64,000 nt of DNA from Paenibacillus albidus (lineage in GTDB: Bacteria; Bacillota; Bacilli; Paenibacillales; Paenibacillaceae). The notes under the pieces were generated by a model. The model saw only the letters and a program-made list of their open reading frames with translations, was not told where the DNA came from and made no database searches. Below, one piece after another: positions 17,142 through 24,173 of the stretch. The position numbers and the translations under genes are program-made. Each line of letters opens with the position of its first letter. The first letter of the stretch is position 1. The stretch is from positions 239,181 to 303,180 of the forward strand of contig NZ_BMKR01000007.1 in NCBI RefSeq assembly GCF_014644435.1, given 5' to 3'.

Positions 17142-17339
17142 TTATCTCTTCCCAAACATCCTTTTCAACGTTTCTAATGACTCTTCTCTATAAAATGTAG
17201 ATAATACAGCGCAATTCAATGCTGTAGATGCACCAAGTATTGTAGTAGCTATACTACTACCAAAGAATATCAGATTCAGGATTAACATAACGATAGAACC
17301 TACTGCAACTGAGAATGAGAGAATAAAAGCATTATTCAT
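17142..17339 (-). CDS. Two-TM small membrane protein, 65 aa
   Basis: ATG 17339 follows AAGGAGC at good spacing. Two hydrophobic segments (about 4-28 and 30-48) are joined by a short turn and followed by a basic tail. It could be a holin-like or pore-forming partner or simply an anchor for the operon. Confidence 0.6.
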   Translation of the reverse strand: MNNAFILSFSVAVGSIVMLILNLIFFGSSIATTILGASTALNCAVLSTFYREESLETLKRMFGKR

Positions 17340-17361
17340 TGATGTCTGCTCCTTGTTTTGC

Positions 17362-17799
17362 CTAAGAAAATACACTATTCATCTTATCTCCCAGCGAATA
17401 ATAAGCATCTACTGCCGTCTCATATCTCTTCACAAGCTCTGTATGTTCACTAAGCTTGTACGTGTTATCACCTTGGCTCTTTAAGAATAGGTTCCTTGTT
17501 ATTCCTTGTAGAAGCTGTACTGCATATATGAGCTTATCAACATACTCAATAAAAATATTGCACTTATTTATGTCTTCGCTTCCTGACTGTCTTATATCAT
17601 TAACTTGTGTTTTATATCTTGATAGATCATTATGAACAGTTTGAAGTTTCTGCTCTAATTCTTGAAAATTAATAGCTTTAAAAAGGAATGGAATGGGAAC
17701 TGTCTTCCTTAGCGTCTTCTTAAATATCCCATCATGTATGGTCGTGTAATCGGTAAGTGAATCATTTAAATTCCTAGCTATGACAATTAGACTGCTCAT
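17362..17799 (-). CDS. Hypothetical helical protein, 145 aa
   Basis: Soluble, with a coiled-coil-like middle (ELEQKLQTVHNDLSRYKTQV). It starts at ATG 17799, 32 bp after the 260-aa gene, and precedes the two-TM protein by 23 bp. Family unknown. Confidence 0.6.
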   Translation of the reverse strand: MSSLIVIARNLNDSLTDYTTIHDGIFKKTLRKTVPIPFLFKAINFQELEQKLQTVHNDLSRYKTQVNDIRQSGSEDINKCNIFIEYVDKLIYAVQLLQGITRNLFLKSQGDNTYKLSEHTELVKRYETAVDAYYSLGDKMNSVFS

Positions 17800-17830
17800 T
17801 TACTATCACCTCTGCTTTATTTCTAGTATT

Positions 17831-18613
17831 TCAATAAAAGTAAAGATATAGGGGGATTACAAAAGCAAAATCAATACCTAATTCCAGCGTCATAATGAAG
17901 GTAGTTTTCCAATTCAGGGATCTTGACACTCTATTTTCTCCACCAAGAAAAAGTAACACAATACCAGATATCAGCGTAATTGCATATCTAATGGTTTGGA
18001 AACCAACTAACACTATGATAAGCCACAGCCCATATACTCCAACAAAGGTGTACCTAGATAATAGAAAAAGAAATAACATAAGTAGGGAATTCGGAATTAG
18101 GCCATTCTTATTCTTTTCATATGCCAGATTTGCCATTTGTAAATCTTGTCTTTGTTTCTCAGGGACATATTCAATTCCTGCAAGCGTATAAACCCTTTGA
18201 TGGTATAAAGAATCCTCTTCATCCAGTTCACTTACATCTGAAATAAACTGTTCTATCTCTTCCATTAAGTTTACATCTACTATGTTACTCATAAAGTTAC
18301 GATACTCTTCTGAAGTAACATATTCTTTATTCATTCCAGTCTTGTATTGTTTAATCGATCGATTAAAATTATCCGCATTCTCATCTTCAATAAATGAACC
18401 AATTCCACTTAGAGAAACTATAAATCCATCCTTTGTTTTCTCGTCAAAACTTCTGTACTCAATTAGGTGTGCAATAAACAATTTGTATGCTTTAATAATT
18501 GTTTCTTTATCACATGGAAGAATAGACATCTTTCTAGCCATTTCTCCATCTTTTCCAGATGCTAAAGCTGCTCCATATGCATTAACAATTTTCTCTGCTT
18601 GTTCTAAGTTCAT
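17831..18613 (-). CDS. Membrane protein with large cytoplasmic N-terminal domain
   Basis: 260 residues. The first ~165 are soluble and helical, with a regular charged pattern. Three to four transmembrane helices follow (about 172-205, 207-222, 235-258). First gene of the seven-gene operon that ends with the HEPN gene; TTAGGAG precedes ATG 18613. Possibly a membrane sensor or effector, but no domain is recognised. Confidence 0.65.
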   Translation of the reverse strand: MNLEQAEKIVNAYGAALASGKDGEMARKMSILPCDKETIIKAYKLFIAHLIEYRSFDEKTKDGFIVSLSGIGSFIEDENADNFNRSIKQYKTGMNKEYVTSEEYRNFMSNIVDVNLMEEIEQFISDVSELDEEDSLYHQRVYTLAGIEYVPEKQRQDLQMANLAYEKNKNGLIPNSLLMLFLFLLSRYTFVGVYGLWLIIVLVGFQTIRYAITLISGIVLLFLGGENRVSRSLNWKTTFIMTLELGIDFAFVIPLYLYFY

Positions 18614-18961
18614 ATGCTTCTCCTAACTATATACAGTTAAAATTAAAAACAGATTTCTATGTCGATATATGTAATATAGGATTATTTTACCACAAGAAAT
18701 AGTGCATGAGTATCAATATTATGGTTTTACACTACGTTAAACATTTCAAGAAGGAGTGACAAGTTACCATCACTTTGACGGCTACTCAATTCTCATCCTC
18801 CATACTTGGCGGTTGAGTTATTCTCTTAAGCATCAATTCTAACTCTGATTTGCTTATAGTATTCTTATGGATTTGTAGCTGTATGGTTGTTGGAGGGTAG
18901 TTGTTAGGGTATGAATAGCGTGAGGGAATTGTTAATTTGTTATTGTAAATGAAGGGATAAA

Positions 18962-19004
18962 AAAGGTACATGTATCTGTTGAGGGCAGATGTACATGTAC
19001 CTTT
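18962..19004 (-). terminator. Strong terminator downstream of the rep-like gene
   Basis: On the minus strand AAAGGTACATGTA / TACATGTACCTTT plus an inner CAGA/TCTG pair forms a long hairpin followed by TTTTTT. It ends transcription from the Rep operon before the HEPN operon promoter. Confidence 0.8.
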
Positions 19005-19383
19005 AAAATGCTTCCAAGTCGCTCTCAGGTTCTTTCTAATATAATTTATTACTATTCCGTTTGTGTTACCCAACACCAAACAAATACCCTATGTAGATCA
19101 GCAAACAGTTAAATCATATGTAATAACAAATAACTTGATGCTGAAAATCGATACATTGACTCATAAGTAACAAGAGAGATACTAATAAAAATTAAGTATA
19201 ATAATTAACCTTGTTTCAGCGATTTTGATCTTATTCTTTAGACCTTATCTTTAATCCTTTCACTTTTCCTTTGAAGCGTAGCGATTCCATTTCAAACAAG
19301 AGGCGTTAGCCAATTGTAAATACTGAATCTAAACATCTAAACATCTAAACATCTACTTACTACTAACTACGGTCAGGTTTGAG
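19005..19383. other. AT-rich gene-free stretch before the iteron-like repeats
   Basis: No supportable ORF. It holds a short tandem TAAACATC (three units at about 19329-19355) next to the 44-bp repeats, and could be part of an origin. Confidence 0.35.
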
Positions 19384-19464
19384 CATCCCAAATTTGACTA
19401 GGTAGTATCCCATTCTTTACTAGTTTACATCCCAAATTTGACTAGGATACGTCCCATTCTTTAC
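19384..19464. repeat. Two 44-bp-spaced iteron-like direct repeats
   Basis: CATCCCAAATTTGACTAGG occurs at 19384-19402 and 19428-19446, each followed after 5 variable bases by TCCCATTCTTTAC (19408-19420, 19452-19464). The exact 44-bp period, about four helical turns, and the position 13 bp past the stop of the Rep-like gene suggest protein binding sites such as replication iterons or autoregulatory operators. Confidence 0.65.
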
Positions 19465-19476
19465 CTCGATGATTTT

Positions 19477-20145
19477 TCATAATTTATCGATGTTTTCAAA
19501 CTCAATGAAATAGTGATTATTGAACCGTTTATGTATCAATTTATCGTTATCATCGTATTCATAGTTTGTTCCCCATTTGTGTTGTGTCACAGAAATCAAC
19601 TTCTTCTTTTTAAGTTCACTATGTAACTCAATAATTGTTGGCTTACTCATATGTAATTCATTTTTCATTCTGGTATCAATTCCAGCGTAGCAAAAGAGTT
19701 TTGATGTATTTTTTACGTTTATGTAGGACTTGAGATAATACAAGAACCTGACTTCTTTTGGGTTTAACTTTCCATCTTTCAACGCATACAATAATTTTAT
19801 AGGCATAGATGAAAAGTACTCCCCCTCCCTTCTATTCTCACTATCAAAACTTTCCTTATTGATTGTCAATAGGATTGGCTTATTAGGTGTTCTTTTCCCA
19901 ACTTCATTCAAGAGATAATTCTGTGCGAATAAATTAGAGAGAGACTTTTTTAACATTTTATCAGATAATCCAGTCCATCGTTTCATATCATCTGAGCTGA
20001 CTTCGAGTATATATTTGTTGTTAAGCTTCCATATCATATATTTCAAATAGAGGATGAGTACAAAATCATTTGCTGTAATATTGGGATTTCTGACAGTTGT
20101 GTGGGTAAGAATATTTAGAGTTTGCTCGTTTTTCGTTACTGACAT
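19477..20145 (-). CDS. Rep-like protein with two winged-helix domains
   Basis: 222 residues, no signal peptide. Two helix-rich units (about 20-95 and 110-205), each with a helix-turn-helix (MKRWTGLSDKMLKKSLSNL; ELHMSKPTIIELHSELKKKK), recall the double winged-helix plan of plasmid initiator proteins. ATG 20145 follows AAGGAGGAG. Direct repeats lie just past its stop, and a small coiled-coil gene is upstream. Alternatively a DnaD-like or plain transcription regulator; no similarity search could be run. Confidence 0.5.
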   Translation of the reverse strand: MSVTKNEQTLNILTHTTVRNPNITANDFVLILYLKYMIWKLNNKYILEVSSDDMKRWTGLSDKMLKKSLSNLFAQNYLLNEVGKRTPNKPILLTINKESFDSENRREGEYFSSMPIKLLYALKDGKLNPKEVRFLYYLKSYINVKNTSKLFCYAGIDTRMKNELHMSKPTIIELHSELKKKKLISVTQHKWGTNYEYDDNDKLIHKRFNNHYFIEFENIDKL

Positions 20146-20244
20146 TTAACTCCTCCTTTTATTTGTAACTCGGTTAAGCCTAGTTTTATTATTTCAGGGA
20201 CACAAATGCCCCTGCAGTTGTTTAAATATGTAAAGTGCGTTTTT

Positions 20245-20478
20245 CTAAAACAACTCGCCTATTTCATCTGCTGTTGATTTTTTACCATACTCAACTTTAT
20301 GTACAAGATCATTAAGCATTTCCTTGAGTTGTTCAACTTTTGTTTGAAGTGACCCATAAGCTTTCACATGCTTATGAAGATCGTAGATCCTCCCATTCTC
20401 TAGATCACTAAGTAAATTTTTTATTTTTGAAATCTCCAAATTATAGACACCAGAAACATCAACAACCTTTTCTTCCAC
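20245..20478 (-). CDS. Small coiled-coil protein, 77 aa (GTG start)
   Basis: The GTG at 20478 has an AGGAGGGG site 9 bp upstream. The longer frame from ATG 20505 would put that site inside the gene and has no site of its own, so I choose the GTG. The protein is helical with a heptad-like middle (SLQTKVEQLKEMLNDLVHKV). First gene of the Rep operon, 100 bp upstream of the Rep-like gene, perhaps a copy-control or partition helper. Confidence 0.6.
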   Translation of the reverse strand: MEEKVVDVSGVYNLEISKIKNLLSDLENGRIYDLHKHVKAYGSLQTKVEQLKEMLNDLVHKVEYGKKSTADEIGELF

Positions 20479-20600
20479 TAAATAACCCCTCCTATTTTTA
20501 TTCATTCATTTGCATATCCATTCTTCTAGAAGATACGGAATTTAAAATTATATGATATCTAGCTTATAACCCTTGCATAAACCGTTACGACATGATAAGA

Positions 20601-20629
20601 TACGTACGTAAGTAAAGTAGATACTTTAC
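20601..20629. promoter_or_regulatory. Palindromes upstream of the Rep operon
   Basis: TACGTACGTA (20601-20610) and the inverted repeat GTAAAGT-AGAT-ACTTTAC (20612-20629) lie 120-150 bp upstream of the coiled-coil gene. The first echoes the GTACGTAC core of the palindromes near 12335-12387, so one element protein may bind both places. Confidence 0.4.
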
Positions 20630-20771
20630 ATGAAGCACCCAATAGTATCTAATCAGCATTTACAATCAATAGCACCACCTCCATAAAAGAATATAAGTGT
20701 GTCATATTCTAATGTAACCTGTCGACTATCATATGTCAATGGGTTTTTCGAATTTAATTCAAGGAGAATAT

Positions 20772-20961
20772 ATGATAAATATTTGTGTTAGTTGTAACAA
20801 TACAAATTTAAAACCATTTATTGATACGGTTCATTGAACGAAATGGCATACAGTTTGTAATCGATAACGTCCAGGCAATTAAGTGTGAGCAATGTGGTGA
20901 GATTTATTACACTCCAGATGCCAGCAGATATATAGATGAACAAATAAAATTTCAAGGGTAA
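20772..20961 (+). pseudogene. YgiT-type zinc-finger antitoxin, frameshifted
   Basis: ATG 20772 has AAGGAG at 6 bp. The frame gives CVSCNNTNLKPF and meets TGA at 20835. One base out of frame from 20833, IERNGIQFVIDNVQAIKCEQ and CGEIYYTPDASRY continue to TAA at 20961. The C-x2-C ... C-x2-C-GE-YY pattern is that of YgiT/MqsA N-terminal domains. The parts join with a single-base shift, so the gene is broken or the read has an indel. No partner toxin is visible upstream. Confidence 0.75.
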
Positions 20962-21084
20962 CTCCGTTGACTCATCCAGCATTGACTATAAGCAATGACA
21001 TAATGTAAACCGTAGGGGAAAAGAGGAACAGTGTTAGTTTCCGTTCCATTCAATATCATCGGGTTTAGTGACCTTGGATGCTTT

Positions 21085-21125
21085 AGCGCTTGTAACCTTT
21101 GCGAGAGGTTAAAGCGCTTTTCTTT
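21085..21125 (+). terminator. Terminator after the YgiT pseudogene
   Basis: A stem AGCGCTT-TAACCT / AGGTTA-AAGCGCT with a small bulge is followed by TTTCTTTTT, reading on the + strand. Confidence 0.75.
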
Positions 21126-21255
21126 TTACTCTTCTTCTGATAACTTAGAAATGATCTTATAAGCGACAGTACCTTACCTATAACTCTTTGCACAAAGGAT
21201 TCCTTATAACACTGTCGAATTTACATTATAGACCAAATTAAAGGGGATTCGACAG

Positions 21256-21738
21256 ATGAATGACAAGGTAAAAGGTTTAGTTGTAGGTTTAACTATTGGA
21301 TCATTGCTTACTGGAGCTACGGCTTTTGCTGCAAGTGGAATGAATATTAATGTAGTCGTTAAAAAACTCAGTATTTTTGTTGATGAGACTAAAAAGACTT
21401 CAGCAGATGGTTTTATCTATAAAGGTACTACATACGTTCCTGTAAAAAGTGTAGGTGCAACTTTTGGTAAGCAAGTTGGATTATATGGTGACAGCTTATA
21501 CATAGGTAAGCAGCCCGCAGTAAAAATAACAGAAGTTCAGGCCATCCAGTTAGTACGGAATAAGTATGGCATAAAAGCATCTTCTGATTATTTTGTTGAG
21601 GTCGATCACAGTGAAGGAAATAATTACGTAGTCCACGTATATGAAGTTATTATGGATGATGAAACTACGGGTCATACCGCAACTTATGGATGGTATTATG
21701 TCGATAAGTCTACAGGTAAAATTGAATCAATGTTTTAA
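21256..21738 (+). CDS. Secreted stalk-domain protein (copper amine oxidase N-terminal type)
   Basis: 160 residues. A signal peptide (VGLTIGSLLTGATAFAAS) precedes a stalk domain (about 30-85, with GTTYVPVKSVGATFGKQV) and a PepSY-like C-terminus (NKYGIKASSDYFVEV, GWYYVDKSTGKIESM). Such proteins sit at the cell surface, binding role uncertain. AAAGGGG precedes ATG 21256. It is read on the + strand alone, so a separate cargo gene with its own terminator. Confidence 0.7.
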   Translation: MNDKVKGLVVGLTIGSLLTGATAFAASGMNINVVVKKLSIFVDETKKTSADGFIYKGTTYVPVKSVGATFGKQVGLYGDSLYIGKQPAVKITEVQAIQLVRNKYGIKASSDYFVEVDHSEGNNYVVHVYEVIMDDETTGHTATYGWYYVDKSTGKIESMF

Positions 21739-21761
21739 GGTGGCAGATGCCATCTTTTTTT
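21739..21761 (+). terminator. Terminator of the stalk-domain gene
   Basis: GGTGGCA / TGCCATC stem directly after the stop, then TTTTTTT. Confidence 0.8.
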
Positions 21762-21964
21762 GTTCAGTTATTCATTACGTATGAACGCCGAAACCCTGTT
21801 TTATTTCAACCTCTTTTCTTTTTGGGTTCCATTAGGCATTTAGATACTATGCAAATTCAATAATCATCCACGCACCTAATCTAAGTTATGTCCTTACTCT
21901 TGTTCAAGGGTTTCTTTATTGTTCATAGACTATGAATCCTTATGTTAGTGATCGATTGAATGCT

Positions 21965-21996
21965 AAAAAAAGCTAATCCAAAATATCAGGATTAGC
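21965..21996 (-). terminator. Terminator of the right integrase gene
   Basis: On the minus strand GCTAATCC / GGATTAGC with a 9-nt loop is followed by TTTTTTT, 17 bp past the integrase stop. Confidence 0.85.
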
Positions 21997-22012
21997 AATT
22001 CGATTTATTGTT

Positions 22013-22987
22013 TTATATATCCATTTGACTAAGAGGACTATGCAATTGATATTTCTTCCCGACTTCCTCATCAGAGAAATCAAGATAAGCCTTTTGAGTG
22101 ACTTCGACAGACGAATGTCCCAAGATTCTAGAGAGAGTAAACCAGTCCCCACCATTCAATATATAATATTTTGCAAAGTTATTTCTGAGTTGGTGTGGAT
22201 GGATATCAACATTAACTTTCTTACCAGCTTCCCGTAAAGCTTTTTCATAATTTCGAATGTCTAATTGAGTTCCTCTTGTGGTAGGAAACACATAATTACT
22301 TTCAGAGTATCGATCACGATACTTCAACCAATTCTTTAATTCTAAGCTAAGTTTTGGTGAGAAATACACATATCTCTGCTGCTTATTTTTAGGATTCGTA
22401 ATTAGAATACTTTTATGCTTAAAGTCAATATTTTCAGGTTCAATCGATAAACACTCGCCTATGCGCATTCCAGTGTCTAATAAAGTTTTCGTTACAACTG
22501 AGTTACGATAATCGTGGAAACGTGAGATTTCGAATCGTCCTAAAACACGTTTTATATCGTCTGTTGATAATTTTTTTTTAGCTTTGCGGATTATCTTTGG
22601 ATTTTCAATCTTCTCACATGGGTTCTTGACAATTTCATGTTCTATGCTGTGAAGCCAGTTAAAAAACACTTTAATATTACGTACATAGTTAGCTACTGTA
22701 ACCGTAGAAACCTGCTTTTTGTAGTCTGTACGATTCTGAGGAAAATTACTCATAGTTGATTCCATATTACTAACCACCGAATATTTACCACGTTCTTGGA
22801 TGTATTTAATGTAATTCCTAATGTGTCCGGATTGTACTTTTTGAACATCAGTAATTTGAAATTGTTTATCTAGATATACACCAAGCAATTTTAAAGTCTG
22901 TTCATAGCTCCTCATAGTCTTTTTAGCTAAGTTACGTGAAGTGCAATAGAGCATAAAATTATCAATTTGGAATTCAAAATCAGTCAT
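22013..22987 (-). CDS. Tyrosine recombinase, probable element integrase
   Basis: 324 residues: core-binding domain (about 1-125) and catalytic domain with R175 (GMRIGE), H265 and R268 (HPHQLRNN), H291 (GHSS) and Y301 (KAYLDF). GGAGG precedes ATG 22987. It begins 166 bp from the right attachment repeat and has the same orientation as spo0A, the classical position of an integrase acting on the adjacent att site. No excisionase is clearly seen. Confidence 0.85.
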   Translation of the reverse strand: MTDFEFQIDNFMLYCTSRNLAKKTMRSYEQTLKLLGVYLDKQFQITDVQKVQSGHIRNYIKYIQERGKYSVVSNMESTMSNFPQNRTDYKKQVSTVTVANYVRNIKVFFNWLHSIEHEIVKNPCEKIENPKIIRKAKKKLSTDDIKRVLGRFEISRFHDYRNSVVTKTLLDTGMRIGECLSIEPENIDFKHKSILITNPKNKQQRYVYFSPKLSLELKNWLKYRDRYSESNYVFPTTRGTQLDIRNYEKALREAGKKVNVDIHPHQLRNNFAKYYILNGGDWFTLSRILGHSSVEVTQKAYLDFSDEEVGKKYQLHSPLSQMDI

Positions 22988-23049
22988 AAAAAATCATTCC
23001 TCCACTGGATTATTTCCGCACCCAATAAAGGAATGAAGTTTATACGTTA

Positions 23050-23114
23050 CCCAAGAAAGTATTTATTGGTCTAAAACAGCCCAAAAAGATATTTATAGGC
23101 AAAATTGTTTTAGA
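23050..23114. repeat. Repeat pair between integrase and right att (possible arm sites)
   Basis: CCCAAGAAAGTATTTATTGG (23050-23069) and CCCAAAAAGATATTTATAGG (23080-23099) are 30 bp apart and match at 16 of 20. TCTAAAAC (23070-23077) and GTTTTAGA (23107-23114) form an inverted pair. Their place beside att suggests integrase arm sites. Confidence 0.45.
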
Positions 23115-23153
23115 GAGATTATCCTCCAATCCCCTTTAAACCTTTCACGTATC

Positions 23154-23264
23154 CTAATCCTTACCCTTTCAAGAAACCTTATGCTCAATCCGCAGCTTGT
23201 CGGCTACCATGGCAATAAATTCCGAGTTAGTTGGCTTGGATTTGGAGATATTAATGGTATAGCC
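23154..23264. repeat. Right attachment repeat, 111-bp direct repeat copy 2
   Basis: Identical to 10592-10702. It covers the last 31 codons and stop of spo0A plus 15 bp downstream, so insertion keeps the reading frame and the Spo0A C-terminus. Confidence 0.93.
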
Positions 23265-23984
23265 GAAAAGGTGGCTGATGCTGTCAATGTTGCCGCGGGT
23301 CCAGGCGACTTCAATCGCATGGCGGATGGCACGCTCTACGCGTGACGGTGTTGTTTTGAATTTCTCGGCGATAGCTGGATACAAGGTCTTGGTAATGGCA
23401 CCGAGGATTTCGATGTTGTTGTATACCATGGTAATGGCCTCACGAAGGTACTGATAGCCCTTGATGTGTGCGGGAACGCCGATTTCGTGAATAATGGAGG
23501 TAATGTTCGCATCCAGGTTCTTGCCCTTGGAGAGCGGCACCACATTGTTGGACCGGCTGGACGAATAGTTCGACATACCGGAGGAAGAACTAAGACTTCC
23601 CTGGGTGCCCACCAGTTGACGCACCCGGTTCGCCAGAACCTCCATATCGAATGGCTTCAGAATATAATAGGATGCACCAAGCTGCACAGCTCGCTGAGTG
23701 ATGTTCTCCTGGCCGAAAGCTGTCAGCATAATTATCTTGGGCTGAGGACTCAGATCCATCTCGCGAAGGCGTTCAAGGACGCCGAGTCCATCCAGATGGG
23801 GCATAATGATATCAAGGATAAGGACATCAGGAATTTTACGTGCTCCGCTAAGCATTTGAAGCACTTCTTCTCCATTGTAGGCGATGCCCGTTACGGTCAT
23901 ATCTTCCTGTTCGGTGATGTATTCGGCAAGCAAGTTCGTGAACTCTCTGTTATCATCGGCCAACAACACTTCAATATTCTGCAC
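23169..23984 (-). CDS. spo0A: Spo0A, master regulator of sporulation
   Basis: 271 residues. The receiver domain has acidic D10-D11 and phosphoacceptor D58 ([12 protein letters not shown]). A linker rich in Ser follows, then the C-terminal Spo0A DNA-binding domain ([36 protein letters not shown]). GTG 23984 follows AAGGAGG. Phosphorylated Spo0A starts sporulation by activating and repressing hundreds of genes. The last 32 codons lie in the att repeat of the mobile element, but the frame is intact. Its own apparent terminator now lies at 10501-10538. Confidence 0.97.
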   Translation of the reverse strand: MQNIEVLLADDNREFTNLLAEYITEQEDMTVTGIAYNGEEVLQMLSGARKIPDVLILDIIMPHLDGLGVLERLREMDLSPQPKIIMLTAFGQENITQRAVQLGASYYILKPFDMEVLANRVRQLVGTQGSLSSSSGMSNYSSSRSNNVVPLSKGKNLDANITSIIHEIGVPAHIKGYQYLREAITMVYNNIEILGAITKTLYPAIAEKFKTTPSRVERAIRHAIEVAWTRGNIDSISHLFGYTINISKSKPTNSEFIAMVADKLRIEHKVS

Positions 23985-24023
23985 TGGCTGCTTCCTCCTT
24001 AATTATCTTGTCTCCCTTACAGT

Positions 24024-24142
24024 TTCGACATGCGGATTCATTTTCCTTCTGTCGAAAATTATTTTTCTTTATTTTTTTTCAGCATTGGATTATAATTAAA
24101 TATTTTGTTTCATAATTCGATGATGTTCGCTGGACTTCGACA
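24024..24142. promoter_or_regulatory. spo0A upstream region with three Spo0A boxes
   Basis: The exact 0A box TGTCGAA occurs three times: 24136-24142 and 24024-24030 (minus) and 24050-24056 (plus). A TATAAT-like -10 (24089-24094, minus) lies between. This suggests Spo0A autoregulation, as in Bacillus. Confidence 0.7.
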
Positions 24143-24173
24143 AAAAAATCTTAAGGCTAAACAGCCTTAAGAT
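24143..24173 (-). terminator. spoIVB terminator overlapping its stop codon
   Basis: On the minus strand ATCTTAAGGCT / AGCCTTAAGAT with a 4-nt loop is followed by TTTTTTTG. The left arm includes the last four codons and the loop begins near the TAG stop at 24157-24159. Confidence 0.85.

Noticed and set aside
18786..19079. 97-aa ORF on the minus strand
   Set aside because: It has only a TTG start without a ribosome site and contains the strong terminator at 18962-19004, so it is unlikely to be translated.
10592..23264. Conjugative element or prophage
   Set aside because: No relaxase, coupling ATPase, type IV secretion, capsid, terminase or tail genes are visible.
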